Source: Klebsiella variicola
GTDB lineage: Bacteria > Pseudomonadota > Gammaproteobacteria > Enterobacterales > Enterobacteriaceae
Assembly (NCBI RefSeq): GCF_000828055.2
Contig: NZ_CP010523.2
Location: forward strand, 4,836,001 to 4,900,000
Direction of reading: 5' to 3'
DNA: 64,000 bases
In this document: positions 42,169 to 50,105 of the stretch, in pieces
How the letters are laid out: every line of letters starts with the position of its first letter
Position numbering within the stretch: position 1 is the first letter of the stretch
Program-made: the position numbers and the translations under genes
The notes under the pieces: model-generated
Databases searched by the model: none
Told to the model about the DNA's origin: nothing
What the model saw: only the letters and a program-made list of their open reading frames with translations

Positions 42169-43209
42169 TTACTTTGCTGGCTTAACATCTGTCACCCACG
42201 TAGGGAGATCCCACGTGCCACCGAGATGGAGATAACGGCACATTCCGGTCGTTGCTTCGCGACTTTTGCGGAACGTCTCGCCATCCCAAACCCAGCTTGC
42301 CGACCCCCAGCAATCCCCAAGGCCACGGCCTTTCTGGCTCATGAAAATAACGCCATCGCCATAATCAGATCCAGAAACCGTGATGAGCTCCGGTTTCCCC
42401 GCTAGTTTACTGTCCACCACCCAGTAACCATATCCTTCGTTATACGCCGCCCGCCAACACAGCGCAGAAATCAGAGAATGCACGTTATCCAACGGCGTCA
42501 GGCTGATGGTCTCGGCTTCCTGTTCTTCTGAAGGCTGGATGCGATCGCACCAGTCATCTTCGCTCAGGGTCGCGAGAAGCTTTGGTTTCAGCACCGCGAG
42601 CTCAGGCACTGTAAGGGGCCTTTCCTGAGTTTTCTCTGGCTTCACCTGGTAAATAACCGGGGCAGGAGCGGCAGCCTGGACGCTACTTTCCGGCTTATCG
42701 CCTTTTTTGGTTAATGCGCCGGGCGTTCCGATGCGCCCCTGAACATCATCCATTTTCAGCAGCACCGCATAAGCGCCTTCACCAGAGAGAACAAACGGAT
42801 CGGGCCCGCCTTTAAACTCAACTTTTCCGCTGCCTTTGACTGCCGCAATAATGTCCCGGGTCTGTTTGACCGACAGCCGCCAGTTACCTTCCTTATCAGG
42901 CTTTACACCACCTGCCAGCTGGTCATTAATCAAGAGTGTCAGCTTTGAAGGCTGGGGGGCGCCATCAGATTGAAGCTCCGCCAGCATCACCTCTCCCGAA
43001 ACCGATGTCCCTGCGCCAGCCTGACGGGTCAGCAGTACCGATCCCCCTTTTCCTTCTTCCGGACTATATCCCGCCGCCCGGCAGGTCAGCGTGTTATCAC
43101 ACACCACTTCCCAGTTCTTATGGCTGAAGGACACGCCGCTTTCCTGCGCCATCAGCGGGGCACTCAGTATCGCCAGAGCCAACAGTCCTTTCCTGGCTTC
43201 ATTTTTCAT
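42169..43209 (-). CDS. DUF1176 exported protein
   Basis: A 346-residue protein with a signal peptide (L-L-A-L-A-I-L-S-A-P-L-M-A-Q) and the DUF1176 pattern: F-S-H-K-N-W-E-V-V-C-D-N-T-L-T-C-R-A-A-G-Y near the start, paired cysteines throughout, S-A-L-C-W-R-A-A-Y-N-E-G-Y in the second half and C-terminal Cys pairs (G-D-C-W-G, G-M-C-R-Y). It should be periplasmic with disulfides. Function is unknown. GC content is nearer the core genes than its neighbours, so it may be a native gene between accessory insertions. The ATG at 43209 follows A-T-G-G-A-G-C-G in a usable position. Confidence 0.82.
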   Translation of the reverse strand: MKNEARKGLLALAILSAPLMAQESGVSFSHKNWEVVCDNTLTCRAAGYSPEEGKGGSVLLTRQAGAGTSVSGEVMLAELQSDGAPQPSKLTLLINDQLAGGVKPDKEGNWRLSVKQTRDIIAAVKGSGKVEFKGGPDPFVLSGEGAYAVLLKMDDVQGRIGTPGALTKKGDKPESSVQAAAPAPVIYQVKPEKTQERPLTVPELAVLKPKLLATLSEDDWCDRIQPSEEQEAETISLTPLDNVHSLISALCWRAAYNEGYGYWVVDSKLAGKPELITVSGSDYGDGVIFMSQKGRGLGDCWGSASWVWDGETFRKSREATTGMCRYLHLGGTWDLPTWVTDVKPAK

Positions 43210-43358
43210 ACCATCGCTCCATAATAGGTAATGACTATAGTCTGATTAATACACACGACCGAGAGAAGCTTTTCCCCCTGGTAAACAAGCATTTTCAGAC
43301 AATAACAATTAGTGATGGTCACCAGCCATTCCCCCACCGTAGTTCGCGGAAGGACGTA

Positions 43359-43541
43359 ATGAAACGATTGGTGTTAGCCCTGCTTTTATTTATTTTCAAA
43401 CAATTGGCTATAGCCCCCGATCTCACGCCGGAAGCGGATATCACTCTGGTGAATCCGTCAATGTTTGCTTGTGGAGGATATCCACGGCACAACATGATGC
43501 TGTCGATGTGTTCACATAAACCGCCTGTTCATGAGTCATAA
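43359..43541 (+). CDS. Small putative exported peptide (60 aa), unknown
   Basis: A 60-residue frame with a convincing Shine-Dalgarno (G-G-A-A-G-G-A-C-G-T-A before ATG) and a signal-like N-terminus (K-R-L-V-L-A-L-L-L-F-I-F-K-Q). A short tail holds two cysteines (F-A-C-G-G-Y and S-M-C-S-H). No family recognised; it could be a small periplasmic peptide or a chance frame. The following 264 bases to 43805 are A/T-rich and hold nothing I can name beyond the likely promoter of the next operon. Confidence 0.4.
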   Translation: MKRLVLALLLFIFKQLAIAPDLTPEADITLVNPSMFACGGYPRHNMMLSMCSHKPPVHES

Positions 43542-43805
43542 CCTGTTTCTGCCATGAACAAGTCAGAGCAAATACATATAAACCAATAATTTTAACATCC
43601 AAACTTCTGCGTATCCAATCACTAATCGAATACTTATATGCGCTTTATTATTTATTGAATTAATACATCTCACGCAAGACAGTTTGTAACAATTAGATTA
43701 TAGTAACACTTACCAAGTTTTTTATTCTCTTGTAAATTAACATCGCTTATTTCTTGCAAAAATGATGTACATCCTCAGTCATTTATTTAAACATAGGATA
43801 GCTAT

Positions 43806-44480
43806 ATGGCAGACATAGAAGGGATAGCGCGGAAGATATATGACATCATTATTTCTCCTGATACAGTTACAGGACTTATCAATGGCGGATTATCTGTTCC
43901 TTTAGATTATGGTTATCTGATTTACGGTATCTTTGATACGGATACAAGATATGAACGTGAAACAGAAAGAATCCGTATGATGACCGCGATAAGACATGAC
44001 ATTCTTAACTATGAAAATATCGTTAATGCAGTTAAATTAATCTTTCAGTTATTTAATAAATATCTATCCGAATCAGAACAAGATAGAATATACAGAAGTG
44101 TAGTTACCTCTATCGTGGGTAGAATCTCTACGAATATTATCGCATCGAACATCGCTAAAGCCGTTATAGAAAAAACGTCATTTACTTATGTAGTATTTAA
44201 GGGGAAAGGGAATCCAATAGCCTTTTTAAGTACTATCCTCTTGTTTGGTGGAATGGCAGAGCGTTCCATCAGGACGTCTGATAAACTCAGAAATGAAGCG
44301 CCCGAGGTATACTCGTTATTAAGACCCCGCGATTATGATCTGCTTTATTTCTTATTTGCCGATGCGGTACAACCTTTTGTTGATGCCATCCATGCAGGAT
44401 ACACTGAGGGCAACTCCGTGTTCGATAAGATTATGAAAAAATTGGAAGATCATTTAAATACAAATGCTAAGGCTGGGTGA
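43806..44480 (+). CDS. Putative T6SS-linked effector, unknown family
   Basis: A 224-residue AT-rich gene heading a three-gene set ending with hcp. No catalytic motif is evident. It is mostly helical with a moderately hydrophobic central stretch (N-P-I-A-F-L-S-T-I-L-L-F-G-G-M) and a short amphipathic N-terminus with no signal peptide. The next gene encodes a small multi-helix membrane protein overlapping or abutting it, then Hcp. Effector followed by a membrane immunity protein beside hcp is the common pattern for T6SS cargo that attacks the inner membrane, so a membrane-acting toxin is a reasonable inference from context. A-G-G-A lies upstream of the start. Confidence 0.6.
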   Translation: MADIEGIARKIYDIIISPDTVTGLINGGLSVPLDYGYLIYGIFDTDTRYERETERIRMMTAIRHDILNYENIVNAVKLIFQLFNKYLSESEQDRIYRSVVTSIVGRISTNIIASNIAKAVIEKTSFTYVVFKGKGNPIAFLSTILLFGGMAERSIRTSDKLRNEAPEVYSLLRPRDYDLLYFLFADAVQPFVDAIHAGYTEGNSVFDKIMKKLEDHLNTNAKAG

Positions 44481-44481
44481 C

Positions 44482-44829
44482 ATGAAAAAAATTATCACGC
44501 CACTCGTCGATGTAGTTCTCTGCACCTATATTATTACTGTATGCTTTATTTGCTTGGCTGAGTTTAATAACTGGCAGAATAAAATAATCGCAGTAACGAT
44601 TACAATCGGCAGCGCTTATATCATCGCCATTGCGTTGAATAGATTGCTGGGAACAAAGATAGGTGTGTTAAGCGGTGTTTTTAATTTACTATCAGGCCCG
44701 CTACTAATTATAGGCGCTATTGTTTGCATAGCCTTACTTGACCCGTGGCCGGTTAAGATTATTGGTCTGTTTTTATGGGTCATTATAATGTTTTGTTTAC
44801 CTTCATTTATAAATAGAGATAAGGAATAA
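44482..44829 (+). CDS. Small membrane protein, candidate immunity protein
   Basis: A 115-residue protein with four hydrophobic helices (P-L-V-D-V-V-L-C-T-Y-I-I-T-V, I-I-A-V-T-I-T-I-G-S-A-Y-I-I, L-L-S-G-P-L-L-I-I-G-A-I-V, I-I-G-L-F-L-W-V-I-I-M-F). It starts one base after the putative effector stop and is followed two bases later by hcp. Position, size and topology fit an inner-membrane immunity protein protecting against the upstream toxin. I use the ATG at 44482; an in-frame start at 44464 lies inside the effector. Confidence 0.6.
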   Translation: MKKIITPLVDVVLCTYIITVCFICLAEFNNWQNKIIAVTITIGSAYIIAIALNRLLGTKIGVLSGVFNLLSGPLLIIGAIVCIALLDPWPVKIIGLFLWVIIMFCLPSFINRDKE

Positions 44830-44831
44830 TC

Positions 44832-45311
44832 ATGTCAAATCCAGCATATCTTTGGCTAACCGATACAAACGGCTCCCCTATAACGGGTAGTTCTCTCGTT
44901 ACAGGGCGTATTGGCGCTATTGAATTAAAAGCGGTAACGCACCACCTATCCATTCCTGTGGATGGAAACACCGGGAGATTAACAGGAACCAGAGTACATA
45001 CACCTATTACGGTACAGAAAGATTTTGATAAAACAACGCCCCTTTTATACAAAGCGCTGAGTGAGAACCAAACATTAAAGTCGGCAACCATAAAGATGTA
45101 TCAAATCCTTGATGCAGGTGTTGAAAGCGAATATTTTAATATTATATTAGAGAATGTAAAAGTAACCGGAATTACCCCCAACTTATTTCCTGATTCTGGT
45201 ACAGGCACACATAGCGAAACGATTCAGTTAAGGTATGAGGCCATCACCTGGAAACATTGCGATGGGAATATCGTTTACAAAGATTCCTGGAATCATCGGG
45301 CAACAGCATAA
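44832..45311 (+). CDS. hcp: Hcp, type VI secretion tube protein
   Basis: A 159-residue Hcp-family protein: Y-L-W-L-T-D-T-N-G-S-P-I-T-G near the start, I-E-L-K-A-V-T-H-H-L-S-I-P-V-D, R-V-H-T-P-I-T-V-Q-K-D-F-D-K-T-T-P-L-L-Y and an ending beta-strand region with Y-E-A-I-T-W. Hexamers stack into the T6SS inner tube and carry small effectors in their lumen. No other T6SS structural gene is nearby, so this is an orphan hcp that would depend on a main cluster elsewhere. Strong Shine-Dalgarno A-A-G-G-A-A. The order effector-immunity-hcp is less common than hcp first. Confidence 0.87.
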   Translation: MSNPAYLWLTDTNGSPITGSSLVTGRIGAIELKAVTHHLSIPVDGNTGRLTGTRVHTPITVQKDFDKTTPLLYKALSENQTLKSATIKMYQILDAGVESEYFNIILENVKVTGITPNLFPDSGTGTHSETIQLRYEAITWKHCDGNIVYKDSWNHRATA

Positions 45312-45325
45312 ACTCCCCTTAGACT

Positions 45326-45355
45326 AAAGGCCATTCAAAAAAGTGGCCTTTTCTA
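45326..45355 (+). terminator. hcp operon terminator
   Basis: AAAGGCCA - ten-base loop - TGGCCTTT followed by T-rich sequence, fifteen bases after the hcp stop. Confidence 0.8.
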
Positions 45356-45540
45356 AGTTTAACTGATGATTTAAACCACCCTCACCAAACAAGCCATCCA
45401 AATGCAACCGCATGGTTTGGAGGCATAGTATCTTGAAGCTATACCTCCTTGAGTAGTGCTAAATTAATTCAACACATTCGATACCTGCATTGCTTTAAGC
45501 CCCCTATAACTTCCGCTGCTCCAGGCTGGAATAAATCGTT

Positions 45541-46104
45541 TTAATTTCCTCTTGTAAGCTTTCGCCACGGTAAGCTCCAGTGCCGCACGATGCTGTCTTT
45601 TCGCTGTTGCAAACGAGTCGCAACTTCGAGTCGCCCGGACGACTCCACCGCTTTGATGGGGACAAGCAGATCCCGAGTCTTCAGGTCAGCAGTGTTCCGC
45701 TTACCGATGGCAGCAAAGAGATTATCTTCGAGGCTTTTCAATACACGAGCGCTATGCGATGCAGACCACTTCTGATTGCTGGCGTGCCACTCTCTGGCTA
45801 CCACTTCAAACGTAATCGCCTCTTGCTCATGCTCTACCTTAACAGCTTTCTTGTTCTCACTAGGATCGACGCCGTTAGCTAACAACTTACGGGGCTTCAT
45901 CCCGACGATTTCTGGCATCAGCCAACGACACTTCAGGGTATTTCCCCTGCGCCAGCATCTTCTCTTTCCCACCGAAGCGATAACGAAGCCGCCAATATTT
46001 GGAGCCGTTAGGGTGAACCAGCAAACCATGCCTTCACCGTCAGTCAGTTTGTAGACTTTTGCTTCAGGCTTTGCCGAACGAACCTTCACATCACTCAGAG
46101 CCAT
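45541..46104 (-). pseudogene. Decayed P4-type tyrosine integrase (N-terminal remnant)
   Basis: The start M-A-L-S-D-V-K-V-R-S-A-K-P-E-A-K-V-Y-K-L-T-D is the Arm-DNA-binding domain (DUF4102) of P4-type integrases. The expected W-R-L-R-Y-R-F-G-G-K stretch is then scrambled (C-W-F-T-L-T-A-P-N-I-G-G...) before the frame returns at K-L-L-A-N-G-V-D-P-S-E-N-K-K. That means compensating frameshifts. The catalytic domain (R-H-R-Y) is missing: the frame ends after about 188 residues where an intact enzyme has about 400. The 230 bases between hcp and this remnant hold a terminator and no gene. It marks the edge of a degraded genomic island. Confidence 0.8.
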
Positions 46105-46264
46105 GATGATTATCCTTTCAAGGGTTCTGTGTGGGTACAAACATTATCGAACCGGGATATACCCGCAGTTGTACCCGCATCAGTAAGTTGATGTAGATTG
46201 AATCTGGTTGACTTAGGTTGAGTGAAAAAGCGAGGAAAGCCTTGTGGATACTGGATTTCAGGCA

Positions 46265-46289
46265 CAAAAAAAGACCTCAGTTGAGGTCC
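46265..46289 (-). terminator. Terminator beside the tRNA-Leu remnant
   Basis: On the minus strand GACCTCA-AC-TGAGGTC is followed by TTTTTTT: a strong factor-independent terminator, 14 bases downstream of the tRNA-like 3' end, as expected for a tRNA transcript end. Confidence 0.8.
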
Positions 46290-46302
46290 ATTTACATGCT
46301 TT

Positions 46303-46322
46303 TGGTGCGAAGGCCGGACTCG
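46303..46322 (-). other. Remnant of a leuX-type tRNA-Leu 3' end (probable att site)
   Basis: The minus strand reads CGAGTCCGGCCTTCGCACCA. E. coli leuX (tRNA-Leu CAA) ends CGAGTCCGGCCTTCGGCACCA, so it matches except one missing G. Upstream bases do not continue as tRNA. Together with the integrase remnant 200 bases away it is best read as an old attachment site. The rest of 46105-46442 (about 340 bases) shows only this, the terminator, and sequence I cannot name. Confidence 0.6.
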
Positions 46323-46442
46323 CCTTTACGTTTAATTTATTGAAAATTAATGTGTTGATAGGTTTTGCTTTGGGGATTTGCCCCCAGAATGGGACATAAA
46401 ATTGAATACTGCGTGGAAGATCACAAAGTTGCGTGATTATTT

Positions 46443-46736
46443 TCAAGGACCGAAACGCATTCCAGAGTAAGGTTTCTCCCGGCATTGCGCCAGTCGAGAT
46501 GATAAATCTCCCACATATAGCTCCAGCTTGTGGCCATCCGGGTCAAGAAAATAGAAAGATTGCCCTTCGCTTTTATTGTCTTTCCAGACCGTCACTCCCG
46601 CCTGTTTCAGCTTATACGAAAACGGTTCAAAATCTTCTGGCGCGATGCTGAATGCATAGTGGGTGTAGTCGCTTTCCTGAGGGGCTACGTAGTTACGGGA
46701 TACGTCATACGAAAGGTGCCGGTAAGGACAATACAT
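46443..46736 (-). pseudogene. N-terminally truncated FosA-like glutathione transferase
   Basis: Residues after about position 8 match the C-terminal two thirds of FosA, the Mn-dependent enzyme that adds glutathione to fosfomycin: [10 protein letters not shown] (metal His), [14 protein letters not shown] (phosphate and K-binding region), [15 protein letters not shown] (metal Glu), ending C-R-E-K-P-Y-S-G-M. The first some 50 residues, including the first metal His, are missing, and the frame before L-S-Y-D-V-S-R-N is unrelated. A functional enzyme cannot be expected. It sits at the island border between the att remnant and queD. Confidence 0.78.
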
Positions 46737-46885
46737 CTAACTAACCAATCAATCTTACTTGTTTTACGAATGAATGAGTTAATGCACCTTGGCCAAACTA
46801 TCCAGATTTTTATTTAACATACTCAAGTTACGTACTTCCTATCTCAGATTTGATTTGTTATATTATAACAAAAATTGAGGTACTC

Positions 46886-47248
46886 ATGAAAACGACTCTG
46901 TATAAAGATTTCACATTTGAAGCCGCACACCGACTACCCAATGTACCTGATGGGCATAAGTGCGGACGTTTACACGGGCACTCGTTCGTTGTTCGCCTTG
47001 AGATCACTGGAGAGGTGGATAAGCACACGGGGTGGATTATTGATTTCGCAGAATTAAAAGCGATCTTCAAACCTACGCTGAATAGGCTGGACCACTATTA
47101 TCTCAACGATATTCCTGGCCTTGAGAACCCAACAAGCGAAGTTCTGGCTCAATGGATCTGGAATCAGGTTAAACCACAACTCCCGATCCTGAGCGCAGTT
47201 ATCGTGAAAGAGACATGCTCTGCAGGTTGCATTTACCGCGGCGAATAA
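46886..47248 (+). CDS. queD: QueD, 6-carboxytetrahydropterin synthase
   Basis: A 120-residue T-fold enzyme that turns dihydroneopterin triphosphate into 6-carboxytetrahydropterin, the second step to preQ0. Zinc ligands His15 (E-A-A-H-R-L), His30 and His32 (R-L-H-G-H-S-F) and catalytic Cys26 (H-K-C-G-R) are present, as are [14 protein letters not shown] and the C-terminal V-K-E-T. The ATG at 46886 has G-A-G-G six bases upstream; the frame extends to 46850. It faces the dpd genes and is AT-rich like them, so it is probably the island copy supplying preQ0 for DNA modification and not the housekeeping queD near cysJ. Confidence 0.9.
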   Translation: MKTTLYKDFTFEAAHRLPNVPDGHKCGRLHGHSFVVRLEITGEVDKHTGWIIDFAELKAIFKPTLNRLDHYYLNDIPGLENPTSEVLAQWIWNQVKPQLPILSAVIVKETCSAGCIYRGE

Positions 47249-47269
47249 CCTCGAACGTGAAGTGTAGAC

Positions 47270-47289
47270 GGTGGCGTGAACACGCCACC
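47270..47289. terminator. Hairpin between convergent queD and dpdD
   Basis: GGTGGCGTG-AA-CACGCCACC, a perfect stem between the two stop codons. The T tracts are weak on both sides, so termination is probable but not certain. Confidence 0.55.
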
Positions 47290-47298
47290 CAAGATTAT

Positions 47299-49566
47299 TT
47301 ATGCTGACAATCCCTTTAGATAGGTGCGAATACAGTCTAGCATGCTGGTGCTACCTTTCCCCGAAGGTTGTAGAAAAGGTTTTTCACCACGTTCTTCTTT
47401 TATTGCGTAATAAGCTGAATGTTTCGAACTAAGCCAAGCAAAAACAAATAAATCCGCCTCCTTTGCTAAAGAGCGTAGAATTGTCGATCCGCCTTTATCA
47501 CTGTTGAGACGAATATCTGCATGAGGGTAATCGGCTAGAAGTTGTTTTTTCACTCGCTGTGCTACCGGCTCAGTTAAAGTATAAATGCCTACAACTTTAT
47601 TATTCAGCGTTGCCCCTGCCTGAACTTCCCCCGAAATTCCTTCATTATTTTCATCTGTAGCCTGAAGAGGAATTTCAAATACAAGACCGCACTCTTCAGA
47701 AAACTGAGCTAATAGATTCCATTGCAATTTGCTATAACGGACTGGGTTACTATAGAACTTGCTGTATACCAAGCTGAATAATTGCTCTCTGGCAAGCTTG
47801 TCAACGGTTGGATAGATAAGAAAGAGTTCAAGTATATCCAGCCACGCACTAGCACTATTCGTGCCGGAACTCTCAATCATAACCTGTAGGTTTTCTATCA
47901 ATTCACGATAGTCGTTCGCATTTATGTCCCCTTCTAAGTAACCGCGAGCCAGATCGCAAGCAATAATGACATCTTCACGGGAACTGTTGTCATCTAATAC
48001 TAATTGCTGCAATAACGCTAACCTGACAGGTTGCCATGAAGCCTCAGCCTGATGGTTATCCAGCCATTCAAGTAGAACAGGGATAGCATCACGCAAGATC
48101 ATGCCTGTACGATTATCGCTCTTATCAAGTAGCGAAATGAATACCTCTGTCTCGAGTGCACTTGTAGGCCATTGATGGCTAGTCTGTTCTACGGCTTCAA
48201 TTGCTCGCACCCACTGAGGATCCTCTAGCACTTTCTGTAACCAGTCCTGCCAGTTATTGAACCCAACTGCATTCTCTACTGCGAGCGTGACAGGTAAAAA
48301 TGTCTGCAGCTCTGCGTAGTAACGCTGAAAAGTCGGTTTTGCCAACAACAAATCTCGTTCCTGTTGCACCAACTGCTGCAAAAAGCTAATAGCTTTTACA
48401 GCTGCTCCTGTACTGCCCACAACCCAAGCGCATTGCAACGCGATAGCTACACCAGGTGCGCTAACAGGCAGTAATACCAATTCTTCCAGTGCGCTTTCCG
48501 GATGTTCATCAGCCAAAACAAGCAACTCATCAATGTCTTTGATAGGCCGAACAGAATTTATTTCATTAGGGAAGGCTGCCAGCAATTGGCTGATCCAGAA
48601 ACGGTCATTGTCCGATGCTCCCTCCATCCCGGCCACTAATTGATGTGCCTGCTCCTTCAACCTTGAAGGCGCACTATGAGTATCGGAAAGAAGCCACAGA
48701 AGAGTATTTTTAACCGCTGCTGGAGTGCGAATCCCCTGTATCACCAGGAATAAGCGCGGCACACTATTTGCCAAAGAATCATTAAAGACCCTGCGTTGGG
48801 CTGCCAAGTCTTCTTCAAGTTCATACTTTAGTAGCATCTGCTGATAAAGCACCGCCATCACTTCTTCAGCTAGCACTAAAGGATGTGGTATATCCATCAC
48901 CCTGCGTAGCTCAGGCGATTCAAGTAAACTTTTGGCGTCCTTTTCCATTGCCAAACAACGCAGCTCAATAAATAACTCGTTGATATGGCCGATGCCACCG
49001 GCATCACGCAACTCTTGCAAGTAGATACGTGTTTGCGGCACATCATGGCGACGCAGCGCAGCTCTAATGTCTCGCAGGATACGACCACGCGGGCGTAAAA
49101 GTGCGTAATGATGGCTCGGTCGGTTAGCAAGTTGGAGGCGCAGACGCTCAATGCCTTTAAAAACCTCCAGAATCATAGGTCGCGAGAGCGAGCTAAACTT
49201 ATATACACTATCGCCATAGTGCTCGATCAATGCTTTTTCTACTGAACTATTTGGATTCAACATAATACGCTGGCGGTTAAAATCCGACCATGATGTACCC
49301 ACATGTGAATCTATCAATTCACCTAGCTCTGCGTAGTTTCGTTCTTCATCGGCTATAGCATACCAAGTAACTTTATCATTGCAGCCCTTCATGACGCGCG
49401 GCAGGATCACAGGGAAACATCCGCTCCTGACATCCTCAATCCACGGCTTCAAACGCCGTAAAGTAGATTTTTCCAACTGCTCACTCTCAATTTTTTCCCA
49501 AGAGATAATATTTTCATCCCCATCGAAAAAGTTACGCAGTAGTTGCTCGCTGCCTTTGATATTCAT
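47299..49566 (-). CDS. dpdD: DpdD-like protein of the 7-deazapurine DNA restriction system
   Basis: A 755-residue cytoplasmic protein, last gene of the dpd transcription unit. I see no catalytic motif. Most of it is helical repeats rich in Leu/Glu, with a C-terminal region reading A-D-L-F-V-F-A-W-L-S-S-K-H-S-A-Y-Y-A-I and ending K-G-S-T-S-M-L-D-C-I-R-T-Y. Length, the ending and the place after a single-HKD phospholipase-D-like gene fit DpdD. Dpd islands modify DNA guanines to 7-deaza bases and, with DpdD-K, restrict unmodified DNA. It overlaps dpdK by four bases. The family identification is from memory of size and synteny and not a search. Confidence 0.75.
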   Translation of the reverse strand: MNIKGSEQLLRNFFDGDENIISWEKIESEQLEKSTLRRLKPWIEDVRSGCFPVILPRVMKGCNDKVTWYAIADEERNYAELGELIDSHVGTSWSDFNRQRIMLNPNSSVEKALIEHYGDSVYKFSSLSRPMILEVFKGIERLRLQLANRPSHHYALLRPRGRILRDIRAALRRHDVPQTRIYLQELRDAGGIGHINELFIELRCLAMEKDAKSLLESPELRRVMDIPHPLVLAEEVMAVLYQQMLLKYELEEDLAAQRRVFNDSLANSVPRLFLVIQGIRTPAAVKNTLLWLLSDTHSAPSRLKEQAHQLVAGMEGASDNDRFWISQLLAAFPNEINSVRPIKDIDELLVLADEHPESALEELVLLPVSAPGVAIALQCAWVVGSTGAAVKAISFLQQLVQQERDLLLAKPTFQRYYAELQTFLPVTLAVENAVGFNNWQDWLQKVLEDPQWVRAIEAVEQTSHQWPTSALETEVFISLLDKSDNRTGMILRDAIPVLLEWLDNHQAEASWQPVRLALLQQLVLDDNSSREDVIIACDLARGYLEGDINANDYRELIENLQVMIESSGTNSASAWLDILELFLIYPTVDKLAREQLFSLVYSKFYSNPVRYSKLQWNLLAQFSEECGLVFEIPLQATDENNEGISGEVQAGATLNNKVVGIYTLTEPVAQRVKKQLLADYPHADIRLNSDKGGSTILRSLAKEADLFVFAWLSSKHSAYYAIKEERGEKPFLQPSGKGSTSMLDCIRTYLKGLSA

Positions 49567-50105
49567 ACCCCCCCTCCCTGTACAGGTTGGTAATAGTCAT
49601 TGAATACCAGTGAAGCCTGTACAATCGCGGTTTTGTCTGTGGTCAGATTGATCTGTTCGTCATTAATCACAATCCCACCAATCGTCAGATTCATCGATCC
49701 GCTCAAGAAGAAATGGTCACCCAGAACCCCTTTGGTATGCAACTCCTGTTTCTGACCAATGAATAGGCTATCCAACATACCGTAGTTAGCTACGCGTTCA
49801 GTTAGCTGTCTGATAAAACGAGCGTTATGCTGGGTTTCGTTGGTCATCACCTTCAGCGTACAACCATTGGCAACTGCACGCGCCAGCAGTTCTGAAGTCT
49901 GTACCATACGCTGTCCCCAAGCAGGTTCGAGGTAATCAAAACGCCCAGTACGATTATCCAGTAGATCAAGATCGGTGATCCAAGGCGAGACAAGCCACAA
50001 CTCCGCGCTTGGCTGAACGATCTCAGCAACAAGCAAGGAACTGAGTACATCCATCACTTCACTTTGGCGGGAGGATCTGGATTTAAAAATACGCCGGGTA
50101 TTCAT
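49563..50105 (-). CDS. dpdK: DpdK-like phospholipase-D-superfamily nuclease
   Basis: A 180-residue protein with one HKD motif: His123, Lys125 and Asp130 (E-L-H-T-K-G-V-L-G-D) followed by G-S-M-N-L-T, so two subunits would form one active site as in Nuc/BfiI nucleases. The N-terminal P-W-I-T-D-L-D and K-V-M-T-N-E-T are typical of the fold. It is the best candidate for the DNA-cutting subunit of the Dpd restriction complex. It overlaps dpdJ and dpdD by four bases each. A lipid substrate is unlikely as there is no signal or membrane segment. Confidence 0.85.
   Translation of the reverse strand: MNTRRIFKSRSSRQSEVMDVLSSLLVAEIVQPSAELWLVSPWITDLDLLDNRTGRFDYLEPAWGQRMVQTSELLARAVANGCTLKVMTNETQHNARFIRQLTERVANYGMLDSLFIGQKQELHTKGVLGDHFFLSGSMNLTIGGIVINDEQINLTTDKTAIVQASLVFNDYYQPVQGGGV

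Noticed and set aside
46443-46736. Functional fosfomycin resistance gene
   Set aside because: The N-terminal third with a metal ligand is missing and the preceding frame is unrelated.
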